Shown: piece after piece, positions 9,149 through 16,426 of the stretch | How positions within the stretch are numbered: the stretch's first letter is position 1 | How the letters are laid out: each line of letters opens with the position of its first letter | Source of the DNA: Actimicrobium sp035984655 | GTDB lineage: Bacteria; Pseudomonadota; Gammaproteobacteria; Burkholderiales; Burkholderiaceae_D | NCBI RefSeq assembly: GCF_035984655.1 | Contig: NZ_JAXCHT010000008.1 | Location: 1-64,000 of the forward strand | DNA: 64,000 bases | Direction: 5' to 3' | Position numbers and translations under genes: made by a program | Notes under the pieces: model-generated | The model's database searches: none | What the model saw: only the letters and a program-made list of their open reading frames with translations | Told to the model about the DNA's origin: nothing

Positions 9149-10043
9149 GGCGCCACGCCCGGTCGTGCTGGTGGTCGACGACGCCCCCAGCAGCCTCGGC
9201 ATGCTGTGCGACTGCCTCGAAGCCGAAGGCTATACGGTGCTGATCGCGCGCGATGGCGAGTCGGCCTTGCAGCGCCTTGCGCTGGTGGTGCCGGATGCGA
9301 TTTTGCTCGATGCCGTGATGCCGGGACTGTCCGGCTTCGACACTTGCCGGCGCATCAAGGCCGATGTGGGCCTGGCCCATGTCCCGGTCATTTTCATGAC
9401 CGGGCTGTCGGAGACCCAGCACGTGCTGGAAGGATTTGCCAGCGGCGGCGTCGATTACGTCGTCAAGCCGCTGCGCACCCCTGAAGTCGTGGCGCGCCTG
9501 CACACGCACACCCGCAACGCCCGTATTTCGCGACTGGCGCGGGATGCGGTCGATGTGGCGGGATTTGGCGTGGTGCTGGTCGATGCCCACGGCCGCGTGG
9601 CGTGGCGTTCGCCGCAGGCCGCACTGTGGCTGGCCGCGGTGGGCGACGCCAGCGTCGATGGCGGCCTGCCCGGCTCGGTGGCAGCAGCGCTGAGCGGCGC
9701 GTCGGTGCACGTGACATCGATGCTCTCTGGCGCGCAGCTGTCGGTGCGCAACATGGGCAGTGTCGGCATCGGCGAAACCATGCTGCTGCTGGAACAGCTG
9801 CAGGCGCGCAGCGACACGCCATCAAGGCTTGCCGAAGCCGCGTTGACGCCGCGCGAAACCGAAGTGCTGTCGTGGCTGGCCAAGGGCAAGACCAATCGCG
9901 ATATCGGCGACATCCTCGGCATGAGTCATCGCACAGTCAACAAGCATCTGGAACATGTCTTCGAAAAACTTGGCGTGGAAACCCGCGCGGCAGCGGCGGC
10001 GCTGGCAAGCGGCCACCTGAGCCGAAGCGGCGAGCTGCGCTAG
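9132..10043 (+). CDS. LuxR/NarL-type response regulator, cognate to the permease kinase
   Basis: This 303-aa protein has a receiver domain at residues 10-130 (acidic pocket D16/D17, phospho-acceptor D60 in LLDAVMPG, conserved K in VVKPL). A PAS-like linker follows at about 145-215, then a C-terminal LuxR HTH (LTPRETEVLSWLAKGKTNRD, then MSHRTVNKHL). It starts at ATG 9132 with GGAAG 6 nt upstream; ATG 9126 has no room for a ribosome site. It overlaps the 3' end of the kinase gene by 17 nt, implying translational coupling and a phosphorelay pair. The likely targets are the divergent urt-fmd operon and its own operon. The PAS-like middle part is not standard for NarL proteins. Confidence 0.88.
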   Translation: MSTNSEAPRPVVLVVDDAPSSLGMLCDCLEAEGYTVLIARDGESALQRLALVVPDAILLDAVMPGLSGFDTCRRIKADVGLAHVPVIFMTGLSETQHVLEGFASGGVDYVVKPLRTPEVVARLHTHTRNARISRLARDAVDVAGFGVVLVDAHGRVAWRSPQAALWLAAVGDASVDGGLPGSVAAALSGASVHVTSMLSGAQLSVRNMGSVGIGETMLLLEQLQARSDTPSRLAEAALTPRETEVLSWLAKGKTNRDIGDILGMSHRTVNKHLEHVFEKLGVETRAAAAALASGHLSRSGELR

Positions 10044-10612
10044 CCGCACGCCTTGTCGGCGACCGGATTGCAAAGCCGCGGTCGCCGGAGAAAATTCAGC
10101 ACGATGCGGCGCTGCTGCGCACCCAGTGCCAACGCGATATGTCCGGCTTGCGGGGTCCGGCTACTGGTGTTGGTGCGGGTCCTGCCGGTTTCGGTGAACG
10201 CAATGTAAGGCATCGATGAATCGGTCATGGCCGATTCAATCGCCATGCCGCCGGCCACTGCCGCATGCTGGCGAATAATGGTCTCGCCCTGATCGCGCCG
10301 ATGATTGTGATTGGCATCCACGAAGACGATCCAGCCACTGGCCCAGCTGGCGCCATCGAGAGGGACCAGATCGACCCGTTCGCCGCGCCGGATTGCTTCC
10401 GAGCGTGTCAGGGTGATTGCGCTGAACAGGTCGTTTGCGGCAATCACGACACGTTGTTTCTGGATCAGCGTCAAAAAGGTCGGGACGGCGATCAGTGCCA
10501 GGATTGCGACAATCGCCAGCGCAGCGACCAGTTCGAGCAGCGTAAATCCGCACGGTGCAAAGGGCACTGGCCGGCGGCAAGCCGAACGCGCACTACCAGC
10601 AGTCATTGCCAT
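10040..10612 (-). CDS. fimT: Type IV minor pilin, GspH/FimT family (cluster 1)
   Basis: This is a 190-aa prepilin with an unusually long leader of about 22 residues before the cleavage site G|FTLLELVAALAIV. The GspH-type body contains the usual TRSEAIRRGERV segment. It is the last gene of cluster 1 and its start overlaps the stop of the preceding pilin gene. The start is uncertain: ATG 10612 and ATG 10606 are both possible and neither has a strong ribosome site. Its 3' end overlaps the convergent response regulator gene by 4 nt. Role: a low-abundance subunit of the pilus tip/priming complex. Confidence 0.8.
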   Translation of the reverse strand: MAMTAGSARSACRRPVPFAPCGFTLLELVAALAIVAILALIAVPTFLTLIQKQRVVIAANDLFSAITLTRSEAIRRGERVDLVPLDGASWASGWIVFVDANHNHRRDQGETIIRQHAAVAGGMAIESAMTDSSMPYIAFTETGRTRTNTSSRTPQAGHIALALGAQQRRIVLNFLRRPRLCNPVADKACG

Positions 10613-11042
10613 CGGCCCATTTTCTGCCAATGCTGTCGAGCCTGAGCCTGCCACAGGCCAGGTCGACAAAGCCGCTGTCGACCCGGCCCGTGCCGGGATG
10701 CGCCGTAAGCAGCACGCATTCGGCAAGTTGCTTGCCGGTGCATGGCGTTGCCTCGATCTCGTACGCGCTGGTGGCCGGGGTGGCGCCGGAATACCATTTG
10801 AATTGCTGTGCCGGAGGCGTCGCGGTGCCGGCCGAGAAAGCCAGATACGTCATCCGCTGGGCGAAGACCTGCTCCTGCTGCTGCATCAGTGTCAGCAGCG
10901 CCGTGCGTCCTTCAACACGTTTGCTCTTGAGCACCGCATGCCGGTAGGACGCATTGGCAAGCGTCGCGAGAATCGCCAGCACCACGATCACGATGAGAAG
11001 CTCGATCAGCGTATAGCCGGTGCGTTGACGGGCCTGGCGCAT
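10593..11042 (-). CDS. pilE: Type IV pilin, PilE-like (cluster 1)
   Basis: This 149-aa prepilin has cleavage site G9|YTLIELLIVIVVLAIL. I chose ATG 11042 because GGAG lies 7 nt upstream and it gives a short normal leader; the open frame extends further to 11111. The body has paired cysteines (PCTGK, AECVLL, DLACG). It sits 4 nt after pilX and before fimT. A tyrosine replaces the usual phenylalanine at mature position 1, which is tolerated. Probably a minor pilin rather than the major subunit. Confidence 0.82.
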   Translation of the reverse strand: MRQARQRTGYTLIELLIVIVVLAILATLANASYRHAVLKSKRVEGRTALLTLMQQQEQVFAQRMTYLAFSAGTATPPAQQFKWYSGATPATSAYEIEATPCTGKQLAECVLLTAHPGTGRVDSGFVDLACGRLRLDSIGRKWADGNDCW

Positions 11043-11046
11043 TGCG

Positions 11047-11814
11047 TTACTCCGCCTCCGAACGCAGGCCGTTGCGCAATTCCCGCCAGTTACCGAGCTC
11101 GCGCCAGCCAAGACGCCCGAGCCGCAAGGTGGTGGTCACGGTCGTTGTGCTCGCGGCGTGACCACCGGAATTGCTTGCCGCGGGTGTGCCCGAGTTGCTG
11201 TCAGCCTTGCGATAGAACGATTGCAACACGACTTGATTTCGCGCATCGACACCGAAACCGATTGCGGTAACACGGTAGAAATACTGAGGCGATTGCGGCT
11301 TCGTGCCGGGCTGACGATCGCGCAGCACTTCGATCAGGTAGCGCGGCGGCCTGGCCGGCAAAGCGCCCGCTCCCGTAGGCATGGTGCGCCCGGTAAAGCG
11401 GCCGAAACGCACCGTCACGTCCTGCGCGTCATCGGCCAGATCGGTGCCGAGCCAGGCCGGCGCTTCCGCCAACGATGGCGCACGGCACAAGCCTTGCCAT
11501 GGGTTGCCGTCGCCGCGCTGGCACAGCGACGCGTCACTGGAAGGAAAGCCGATCGTGCGGTCACGCGCGAACAAGGCGCTGCGGGAACGGGGGCGATCCG
11601 GCGCTTGCTGAATGTCGGTTTCGGCATCCTGCAGCGCGGCTTCGGCGGCCGCAAAGGCGAGATCCCGATCACGCAGGTTGCGCGCGGCTTTCTGCTCCTG
11701 TATTCCGGTCTGCGCGGCCGCTGCCGCCAGCAACGATGCCAGCATCAGGAAAACCAGCACGATCGCCAGCGCGACGCCGGACTGGACACGGCCTGACTGC
11801 CCGAGGTGCATCAT
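11047..11814 (-). CDS. pilX: Minor pilin PilX (cluster 1)
   Basis: This 255-aa PilX-type minor pilin has an N-terminal hydrophobic helix (VALAIVLVFLMLASLLAAAA) preceded by a short basic leader. As in other PilX proteins it lacks the canonical FTLIE motif but carries GIQEQKAARNLRDRDLAFAAAE, the PilX_N signature. Its start overlaps the pilW stop by 4 nt (ATGA). The C-terminus ends in a Ser/Thr- and Arg-rich tail of low complexity. Confidence 0.82.
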   Translation of the reverse strand: MMHLGQSGRVQSGVALAIVLVFLMLASLLAAAAAQTGIQEQKAARNLRDRDLAFAAAEAALQDAETDIQQAPDRPRSRSALFARDRTIGFPSSDASLCQRGDGNPWQGLCRAPSLAEAPAWLGTDLADDAQDVTVRFGRFTGRTMPTGAGALPARPPRYLIEVLRDRQPGTKPQSPQYFYRVTAIGFGVDARNQVVLQSFYRKADSNSGTPAASNSGGHAASTTTVTTTLRLGRLGWRELGNWRELRNGLRSEAE

Positions 11815-12782
11815 GACAGATCGATCCGCGCATTGCGCACCTGCACCGAGGCGGAAAAAACTCTGCGCAGCCGATTGCGCGTCGCCGGCGGCAAGGCGCT
11901 CTCTGCGATGCGGGTACCGGGATCGCTGGCTGCATATTGATCGCCATATGCCGCCCCGAACAGGTCGTGGGTCAGGTCCAGACCATCGCGTCGTACCGGC
12001 TGCGTGCCACGCAGCAGGATCGCGACATGGACAGCAGTGATTCTGTTCCAGTGACTTTGGCGCACCCTGTCCTGCGCACGCTGTTGCGGGTTCGCGCCCT
12101 GCGCGACCAGTTGCTCGTCAAGCGCATCAATTTGGGTTGCCGTCAGAAGCCGTGCAGGGAACGCACCGTCACCCTGCGGCACCGCGTAGCGCACCTGAAA
12201 TGACTCGACCCCACGAACGATTGCGGCCGTTGACCAGGCATTCCTGCCGCGGTATTTGCAAATCAATTCCGGCTCGCCAGACTGGTCGCGCGCGACGTAG
12301 AAAATGCTCCATCCAGCCTCGTCGTCGCGCGCCGGACTTTCCTGTGGCGCGGCAATCGCAAGGCCGGCGCAATCAAGCATCGTGCCATCGGCGCGACCAT
12401 CCTTGCCTGCGCCGCGAAAGCGTAACGCGAGAATGTCGCTGCCATTGATTGCAGGAGTCAACGGTTGATCAACGCCCGGCGTGGTGCTCTTGAGGTAACG
12501 TGCGTCCCATCCAACGATGTCGGGGCCGCGGTCGCTACTGGCATCGGATTCTGCCAGGTCGGTGAAGCCGGCCTGACGCACGGCACGGGCGATGCTGTCG
12601 ATGGCGTAGCGCCCGCTCTCGGTCAGGCGAACGCTGTCGTCGTGCAGTTGGTAGGCGGCCAGATTGGCCAGGAAAATGTGGCCTGCCGCAGCCGCCAGCA
12701 GCAATCCCAGCCCCAGCGCAATCATCAGCTCGACCAGTCCGACGCCGGACTGCGCGTGGTCGCAACGTAACGACAAGCGCAT
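11811..12782 (-). CDS. pilW: Minor pilin PilW (cluster 1)
   Basis: This 323-aa PilW has the prepilin site SG|VGLVELMIALGLGLLL. ATG 12782 was chosen because it overlaps the pilV stop in a TGATG arrangement; the frame is open upstream but shows no pilin sequence there. The body contains GRYAIDSIARAVRQAGF, typical of PilW. It belongs to the tightly overlapped pilV-pilW-pilX-pilE-fimT operon. Confidence 0.85.
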   Translation of the reverse strand: MRLSLRCDHAQSGVGLVELMIALGLGLLLAAAAGHIFLANLAAYQLHDDSVRLTESGRYAIDSIARAVRQAGFTDLAESDASSDRGPDIVGWDARYLKSTTPGVDQPLTPAINGSDILALRFRGAGKDGRADGTMLDCAGLAIAAPQESPARDDEAGWSIFYVARDQSGEPELICKYRGRNAWSTAAIVRGVESFQVRYAVPQGDGAFPARLLTATQIDALDEQLVAQGANPQQRAQDRVRQSHWNRITAVHVAILLRGTQPVRRDGLDLTHDLFGAAYGDQYAASDPGTRIAESALPPATRNRLRRVFSASVQVRNARIDLS

Positions 12783-13321
12783 CAGGGCAGCACCGGCAAA
12801 ACGATGCCAGGCGCATCCGGGGTCGCACCTGCGACGCGGTCGCGCCAGCCGACCTTGACCCACAACGGCGCACTGGCCGCACCCGCTGAACCGCAATCCC
12901 AGCGCCATGCACCGGTGGATTCCTGCCATGGCATCTCGTCGTGACAAATCCGCATTCGCCCGCCCGAAAGCTCGGCCCGGATGCGCATTTTCCATTCGTA
13001 CAGCTCGACCTCGACCAACTGCTTTGCACTGCACCAGCGGTCGTGACAGGAAACCGCGGGCCGGACCGGCGCGGCCGAGGCGCCGGCATCGTAATCGAGA
13101 CCAGCGAGCAGCTCGACAATCTCCGGATGCGTAGCGCTACCGCGCAGGCGCTCCGCAATATCGCTGGCCAGATGCAGCGCCTGCGACTGGCGCTCGGTGT
13201 TCTGTGCCGTGCGCAGGGTCATCAGCAGGAAGACGAGCGCGCCCAGCACGCCGGCGGCCAGCACCGACAGGGCAATGAGCACTTCAAGCAGCGAAAATCC
13301 TGCGCGACAATGACGTGGCAT
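12782..13321 (-). CDS. pilV: Minor pilin PilV (cluster 1)
   Basis: This 179-aa PilV is the first gene of minor-pilin cluster 1. The prepilin site is G8|FSLLEVLIALSVLAAGVLG, followed by the usual TERQSQALHLASDIAERLR region. It is divergent from thiL, with 191 bp between the two starts. No clear ribosome site precedes ATG 13321. No pilY1 follows in this cluster. Confidence 0.86.
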   Translation of the reverse strand: MPRHCRAGFSLLEVLIALSVLAAGVLGALVFLLMTLRTAQNTERQSQALHLASDIAERLRGSATHPEIVELLAGLDYDAGASAAPVRPAVSCHDRWCSAKQLVEVELYEWKMRIRAELSGGRMRICHDEMPWQESTGAWRWDCGSAGAASAPLWVKVGWRDRVAGATPDAPGIVLPVLP

Positions 13322-13512
13322 GTTTCATTTACGGTGAGTGGAAAGGCTCAGATGGTAGTCAGAAATTCGGTCCCGGACAGGCAGAAATACTGTCGCTTGA
13401 TGTCCATCAACGGCCGAACCAGCGCCATCCTTTGCGCGTTGTGATTTGCAAACGGGCGGCCCAAGCGGTGCAAATAAAAGAACTGCGACGCAGCTTCGGT
13501 ACAATGCTCGGC

Positions 13513-14475
13513 ATGTCCGAATTCGATTTGATTGCCCGCTATTTCACCCGACCTGATCACAGCGATCCATCGGTGCTACTTGGTGTTGGCGACGACTGCG
13601 CATTGCTCGCCCCGGCTGTTGGCGTACAGGCGATTTCGTCGGACATGCTGGTCGAGGGTCGGCACTTTCTGCCGGATGTCGATCCGCGCGCACTGGGCCA
13701 TAAGTGCCTGGCCGTGAACCTGTCCGACCTTGCGGCGATGGGGGCGAAACCGGTCGGCTTCACGCTGGCCTTGTCACTGCCGGCAATTGACGAAGCCTGG
13801 CTGGCGGGATTTTCCGAGGGACTGTTCAAGCTGGCCGATCTGCACCGCTGCGCCTTGATCGGCGGTGACACCACCAAGGGGCCGCGCGTGATCTGCATCA
13901 CGATTTTTGGCGAGCTTGAATCCAGCACTGCGCTGCGCCGCGATGCAGCGCAAGTCGGCGACGATATCTGGATTTCGGGAACGTTGGGCGATGCACGTCT
14001 GGCGCTGGCCCACCGCACCGGTGAACTGCATCTCGACGCCGACACGCTGGCGACGGCGATTGTGCGCATGGATCGCCCGACACCGCGCGTGGAACTTGGC
14101 ATGGCACTGATCGGCGTTGCGCACGCGGCGATTGATATCTCCGACGGCTTGTCGGGCGACCTCGGCCACATCCTGGCACGCTCGCAGGTTGGCGCAACAC
14201 TGGATATCGACGCGCTCCCGGCAGGCATCGCATTGCGCACGCAGACAACGACGCTGCGCCGACAGTTCTGCGTCGCCGGTGGCGATGACTACGAATTATG
14301 TTTCACTGCATCGCCCACGTGCCGCAGCGAAGTCCTCGACGCCGCACGGCGCAGCCACACCGATGTCACGCGGGTCGGCGTCATCGATCAGCTCCCGGGC
14401 CTGCGATTGCGCGATGCGACAGGCGCGCTGACCGGCTTATCCTTTGCTTCATTTGATCACTTCACGACTCCATGA
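13513..14475 (+). CDS. thiL: Thiamine-monophosphate kinase
   Basis: ThiL phosphorylates thiamine monophosphate to the active diphosphate. At 320 aa it is the normal family length. Key segments are MSEFDLIARYF at the start, GVGDDCALL, SSDMLVEGRHF (Mg/ATP-binding aspartates), NLSDLAAMGAKP, IGGDTTKGP and DISDGLSGDLGH. ATG 13513 gives the family N-terminus; ATG 13504 is three codons upstream and cannot be excluded. It overlaps pgpA by 4 nt. Confidence 0.95.
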   Translation: MSEFDLIARYFTRPDHSDPSVLLGVGDDCALLAPAVGVQAISSDMLVEGRHFLPDVDPRALGHKCLAVNLSDLAAMGAKPVGFTLALSLPAIDEAWLAGFSEGLFKLADLHRCALIGGDTTKGPRVICITIFGELESSTALRRDAAQVGDDIWISGTLGDARLALAHRTGELHLDADTLATAIVRMDRPTPRVELGMALIGVAHAAIDISDGLSGDLGHILARSQVGATLDIDALPAGIALRTQTTTLRRQFCVAGGDDYELCFTASPTCRSEVLDAARRSHTDVTRVGVIDQLPGLRLRDATGALTGLSFASFDHFTTP

Positions 14476-14996
14476 CCACTCTCGAACCGGCCCGGCGCGC
14501 CGGCATCACCAAGCCCTCCGGTCGTTTCATGCTGGCGCATCCCGCGCATCTGATTGCACAGGGCCTGGGCAGCGGGTTGTCACCCGTCATGCCGGGAAGC
14601 AGTGGCACCCTGCTTGGCTGGCTGTCATTTTCGCTGCTGACATCGCGCTGGCCGGATTTTTTCACGGTCACGCATTGGGCAGTCATCATCGTGCTGGGTT
14701 TCTTGATCGGCATCTGGGCTTGCGCGAAGACGGGACGCGATCTCGGCGTTGCCGACCATGGCAGCATGGTGATCGACGAAATCGTTGCAATCTGGCTGGT
14801 GCTGCTGTTGCTGGCACCGGCCGACTTCACGACGCAGTGCTGGGCGTTTGCGTGGTTCCGGTTCTTCGATATGGTGAAACCACCCCCGATCGGCTATTTT
14901 GACCGCCATTTCAAAGGTGGCTTCGGTGTCATGTGGGACGATATCGTCGCCGCATTTTTTGCGCTGCTGGTGTTTGCCTTGTGGCGCGCGCTTTGA
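14472..14996 (+). CDS. pgpA: Phosphatidylglycerophosphatase A
   Basis: This 174-aa inner-membrane enzyme dephosphorylates phosphatidylglycerol phosphate. It contains the PgpA hallmarks GSGLSPVMPGSSGTLLG, DHGSMVIDEIVAIW and RFFDMVKPPPI. It overlaps thiL (ATGA), an arrangement shared with many proteobacteria. The next gene is convergent, its stop directly abutting. Confidence 0.95.
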   Translation: MTTLEPARRAGITKPSGRFMLAHPAHLIAQGLGSGLSPVMPGSSGTLLGWLSFSLLTSRWPDFFTVTHWAVIIVLGFLIGIWACAKTGRDLGVADHGSMVIDEIVAIWLVLLLLAPADFTTQCWAFAWFRFFDMVKPPPIGYFDRHFKGGFGVMWDDIVAAFFALLVFALWRAL

Positions 14997-15464
14997 CTAT
15001 TTGTAGACGCCGCTGCCAATGAGCACATCGCCGACTTTCTCGATGTAGGTCGATTTCGATTCGATCGCCTTGGTGACCGGATTGGCCCATTTGTAGTCGA
15101 CCCAGCCACTGCCGGCACTGCTGTTGCCAACTTCAATGAAATTTTTCACAATCGCCTTGCCGTCGGCGTCGCGCAGATCGATCAGATTCTTGCCGACCAG
15201 GCTGGGGTTGGCGCCGTGGGCCAGATTGGTGCCGTCACCGTTGGCGCTGTAGACAAAAATGTACAGGTCACGATCAACGAAGGGTCCATTGGGCTTGTTG
15301 AATTCGGCGAAGGCTTTTTCCTTGCCGTTTTCCTTCAGGTAGGCTGCCGCTTTTTTCACCAGCGCGACAGCCTCATCCTTGCTGCCCTTTTCGGCCGCAG
15401 ATACCGCACCGGCAAGCAGCAACGCAAAACAACCAAACACAAGATTCTTAACGAGAGATTTCAT
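14997..15464 (-). CDS. Secreted single-Cache-domain protein
   Basis: This is a 155-aa protein with a Sec signal peptide ending near AGAVSAAE. One Cache-like sensor domain fills the rest: AVALVKKAAAYLKENGKEKA, DLYIFVYSANGDGTNLAHG, NPSLVGKNLIDLRDADGK and the C-terminal YIEKVGDVLIGSGVYK. I chose ATG 15464 because GAGG lies upstream and the signal peptide follows at once. Stand-alone secreted Cache proteins of this type are common in beta-proteobacteria and are thought to bind small ligands; their function is not established. It is divergent from the MarR-like regulator. Confidence 0.8.
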   Translation of the reverse strand: MKSLVKNLVFGCFALLLAGAVSAAEKGSKDEAVALVKKAAAYLKENGKEKAFAEFNKPNGPFVDRDLYIFVYSANGDGTNLAHGANPSLVGKNLIDLRDADGKAIVKNFIEVGNSSAGSGWVDYKWANPVTKAIESKSTYIEKVGDVLIGSGVYK

Positions 15465-15815
15465 GGAGTTTTCCTCTGGGGTTAATGGTGACCGGACGCC
15501 GGCGATGGGTGACAGGCCGGAGGCATTGCGGTCAGATCGCGTAACGGGATGACGTTGCGGTCGAACGCCATGACTTCCGGATGGATTTACAGGGCATATC
15601 GCAATCCGTGACGACGATGCTAAGGTGAACTTCACGGCACGCTCTTGAGAAATCACAAACATGGAGGGATCTTCCGACGCCAAAAATTGTGCTTCGGCCT
15701 GCCTGTTTTCATGAAAAAATGGGGCATCCATTGCTGGATGCGGCCACATTTTATTGACAATTTGCACGTAAAATGGGAACCGTGGCGCCCTTCCCGTCTT
15801 CCCCCAAACCTTGTG
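15465..15815. other. Non-coding divergent region with a hairpin and AT-rich inverted repeat
   Basis: About 350 bp separate the divergently transcribed Cache protein and MarR-like gene. The region holds a perfect 7-bp hairpin at 15724-15741 (GCATCCA, loop TTGC, TGGATGC), a TTGACA hexamer at 15754-15759 without a properly spaced -10, and an inverted repeat ATTTTA/TAAAAT at 15748-15774. The last could be an autoregulatory MarR-type operator. Nothing looks coding. Confidence 0.4.
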
Positions 15816-16388
15816 ATGACAAACACCATGACCAAAGAAGAAAATCCAAAGAAACCAGCCGCCGCAGCACGCCCGACCCATCAGGCAAAGCAGCCGATCG
15901 TCTCGTCCGCGCACCTGGCGTCCGGGCGCAGTGCTGAACTGAGCGAATTCGAATTTGGCATGATCATCGCGTCCAATGCCTTCAACCGGTGGGCGGTGCG
16001 CTGTATTTCTGCAGTGGGCGTCAAGGACATGACGATCACCGATGTTCTGGTGCTGCATCACATCAATCACCGGGCGCGCGAAAAGAAACTGGCCGACATT
16101 GCCTTCATCCTCAACATCGAAGACACCCACATCGTCAATTATTCGCTGAAGAAGTTACAGGCCCTGGGTCTCGTGAAAACGGAAAAGCGCGGCAAGGAAG
16201 TGCTGTATTCCACCAACGAAGAGGGCCAGGCGGTGTGCAAGCGCTACTTTGAAATTCGCGAGCAGGTGCTGGTATCGGGACTGACCGGCGATGGCACCGA
16301 GAGTTTTGAGCTGAGTGAACTGGCGCGGTTTTTGCGCATCATGTCGGGATTGTATGAGCAGGCGGCGCGCTCGGCCACCTCGCTGTAG
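15816..16388 (+). CDS. Winged-helix MarR-like transcriptional regulator
   Basis: This is a 190-aa predicted DNA-binding protein. After a Lys/Pro/Ala-rich N-terminal tail of about 40 residues comes a winged-helix fold: SEFEFGMIIASNAFNRWAVR, TDVLVLHHINHR, KKLADIAFILNIEDTHIVNYSLKKL (recognition region) and KTEKRGKEVLYSTNEEGQAVC (wing). ATG 15816 or 15828 are possible; sequence further upstream in the open frame does not look coding. It is divergent from the Cache protein, so it may control it. Effector unknown. Confidence 0.8.
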   Translation: MTNTMTKEENPKKPAAAARPTHQAKQPIVSSAHLASGRSAELSEFEFGMIIASNAFNRWAVRCISAVGVKDMTITDVLVLHHINHRAREKKLADIAFILNIEDTHIVNYSLKKLQALGLVKTEKRGKEVLYSTNEEGQAVCKRYFEIREQVLVSGLTGDGTESFELSELARFLRIMSGLYEQAARSATSL

Positions 16389-16406
16389 AACTTATTGCAC
16401 AGAGTG

Positions 16407-16426
16407 TGACGGGCACCCGCCCGTCA
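16407..16426. terminator. Hairpin between convergent marR-like gene and feoB
   Basis: An 8-bp perfect stem, TGACGGGC/GCCCGTCA with loop ACCC, lies between the stop of the MarR-like gene and feoB and includes the feoB stop codon. There is no clear T-run, so it is a terminator-like hairpin rather than a textbook one. Confidence 0.45.

Noticed and set aside
13499..13513. TACAAT just before the thiL ATG, suggesting a leaderless transcript
   Set aside because: No -35 hexamer at 16-18 bp was found, so the promoter is not supported.
15754..15774. TTGACA plus TAAAAT as a promoter of the MarR-like gene
   Set aside because: Only 9 bp separate the hexamers; no functional spacing exists.
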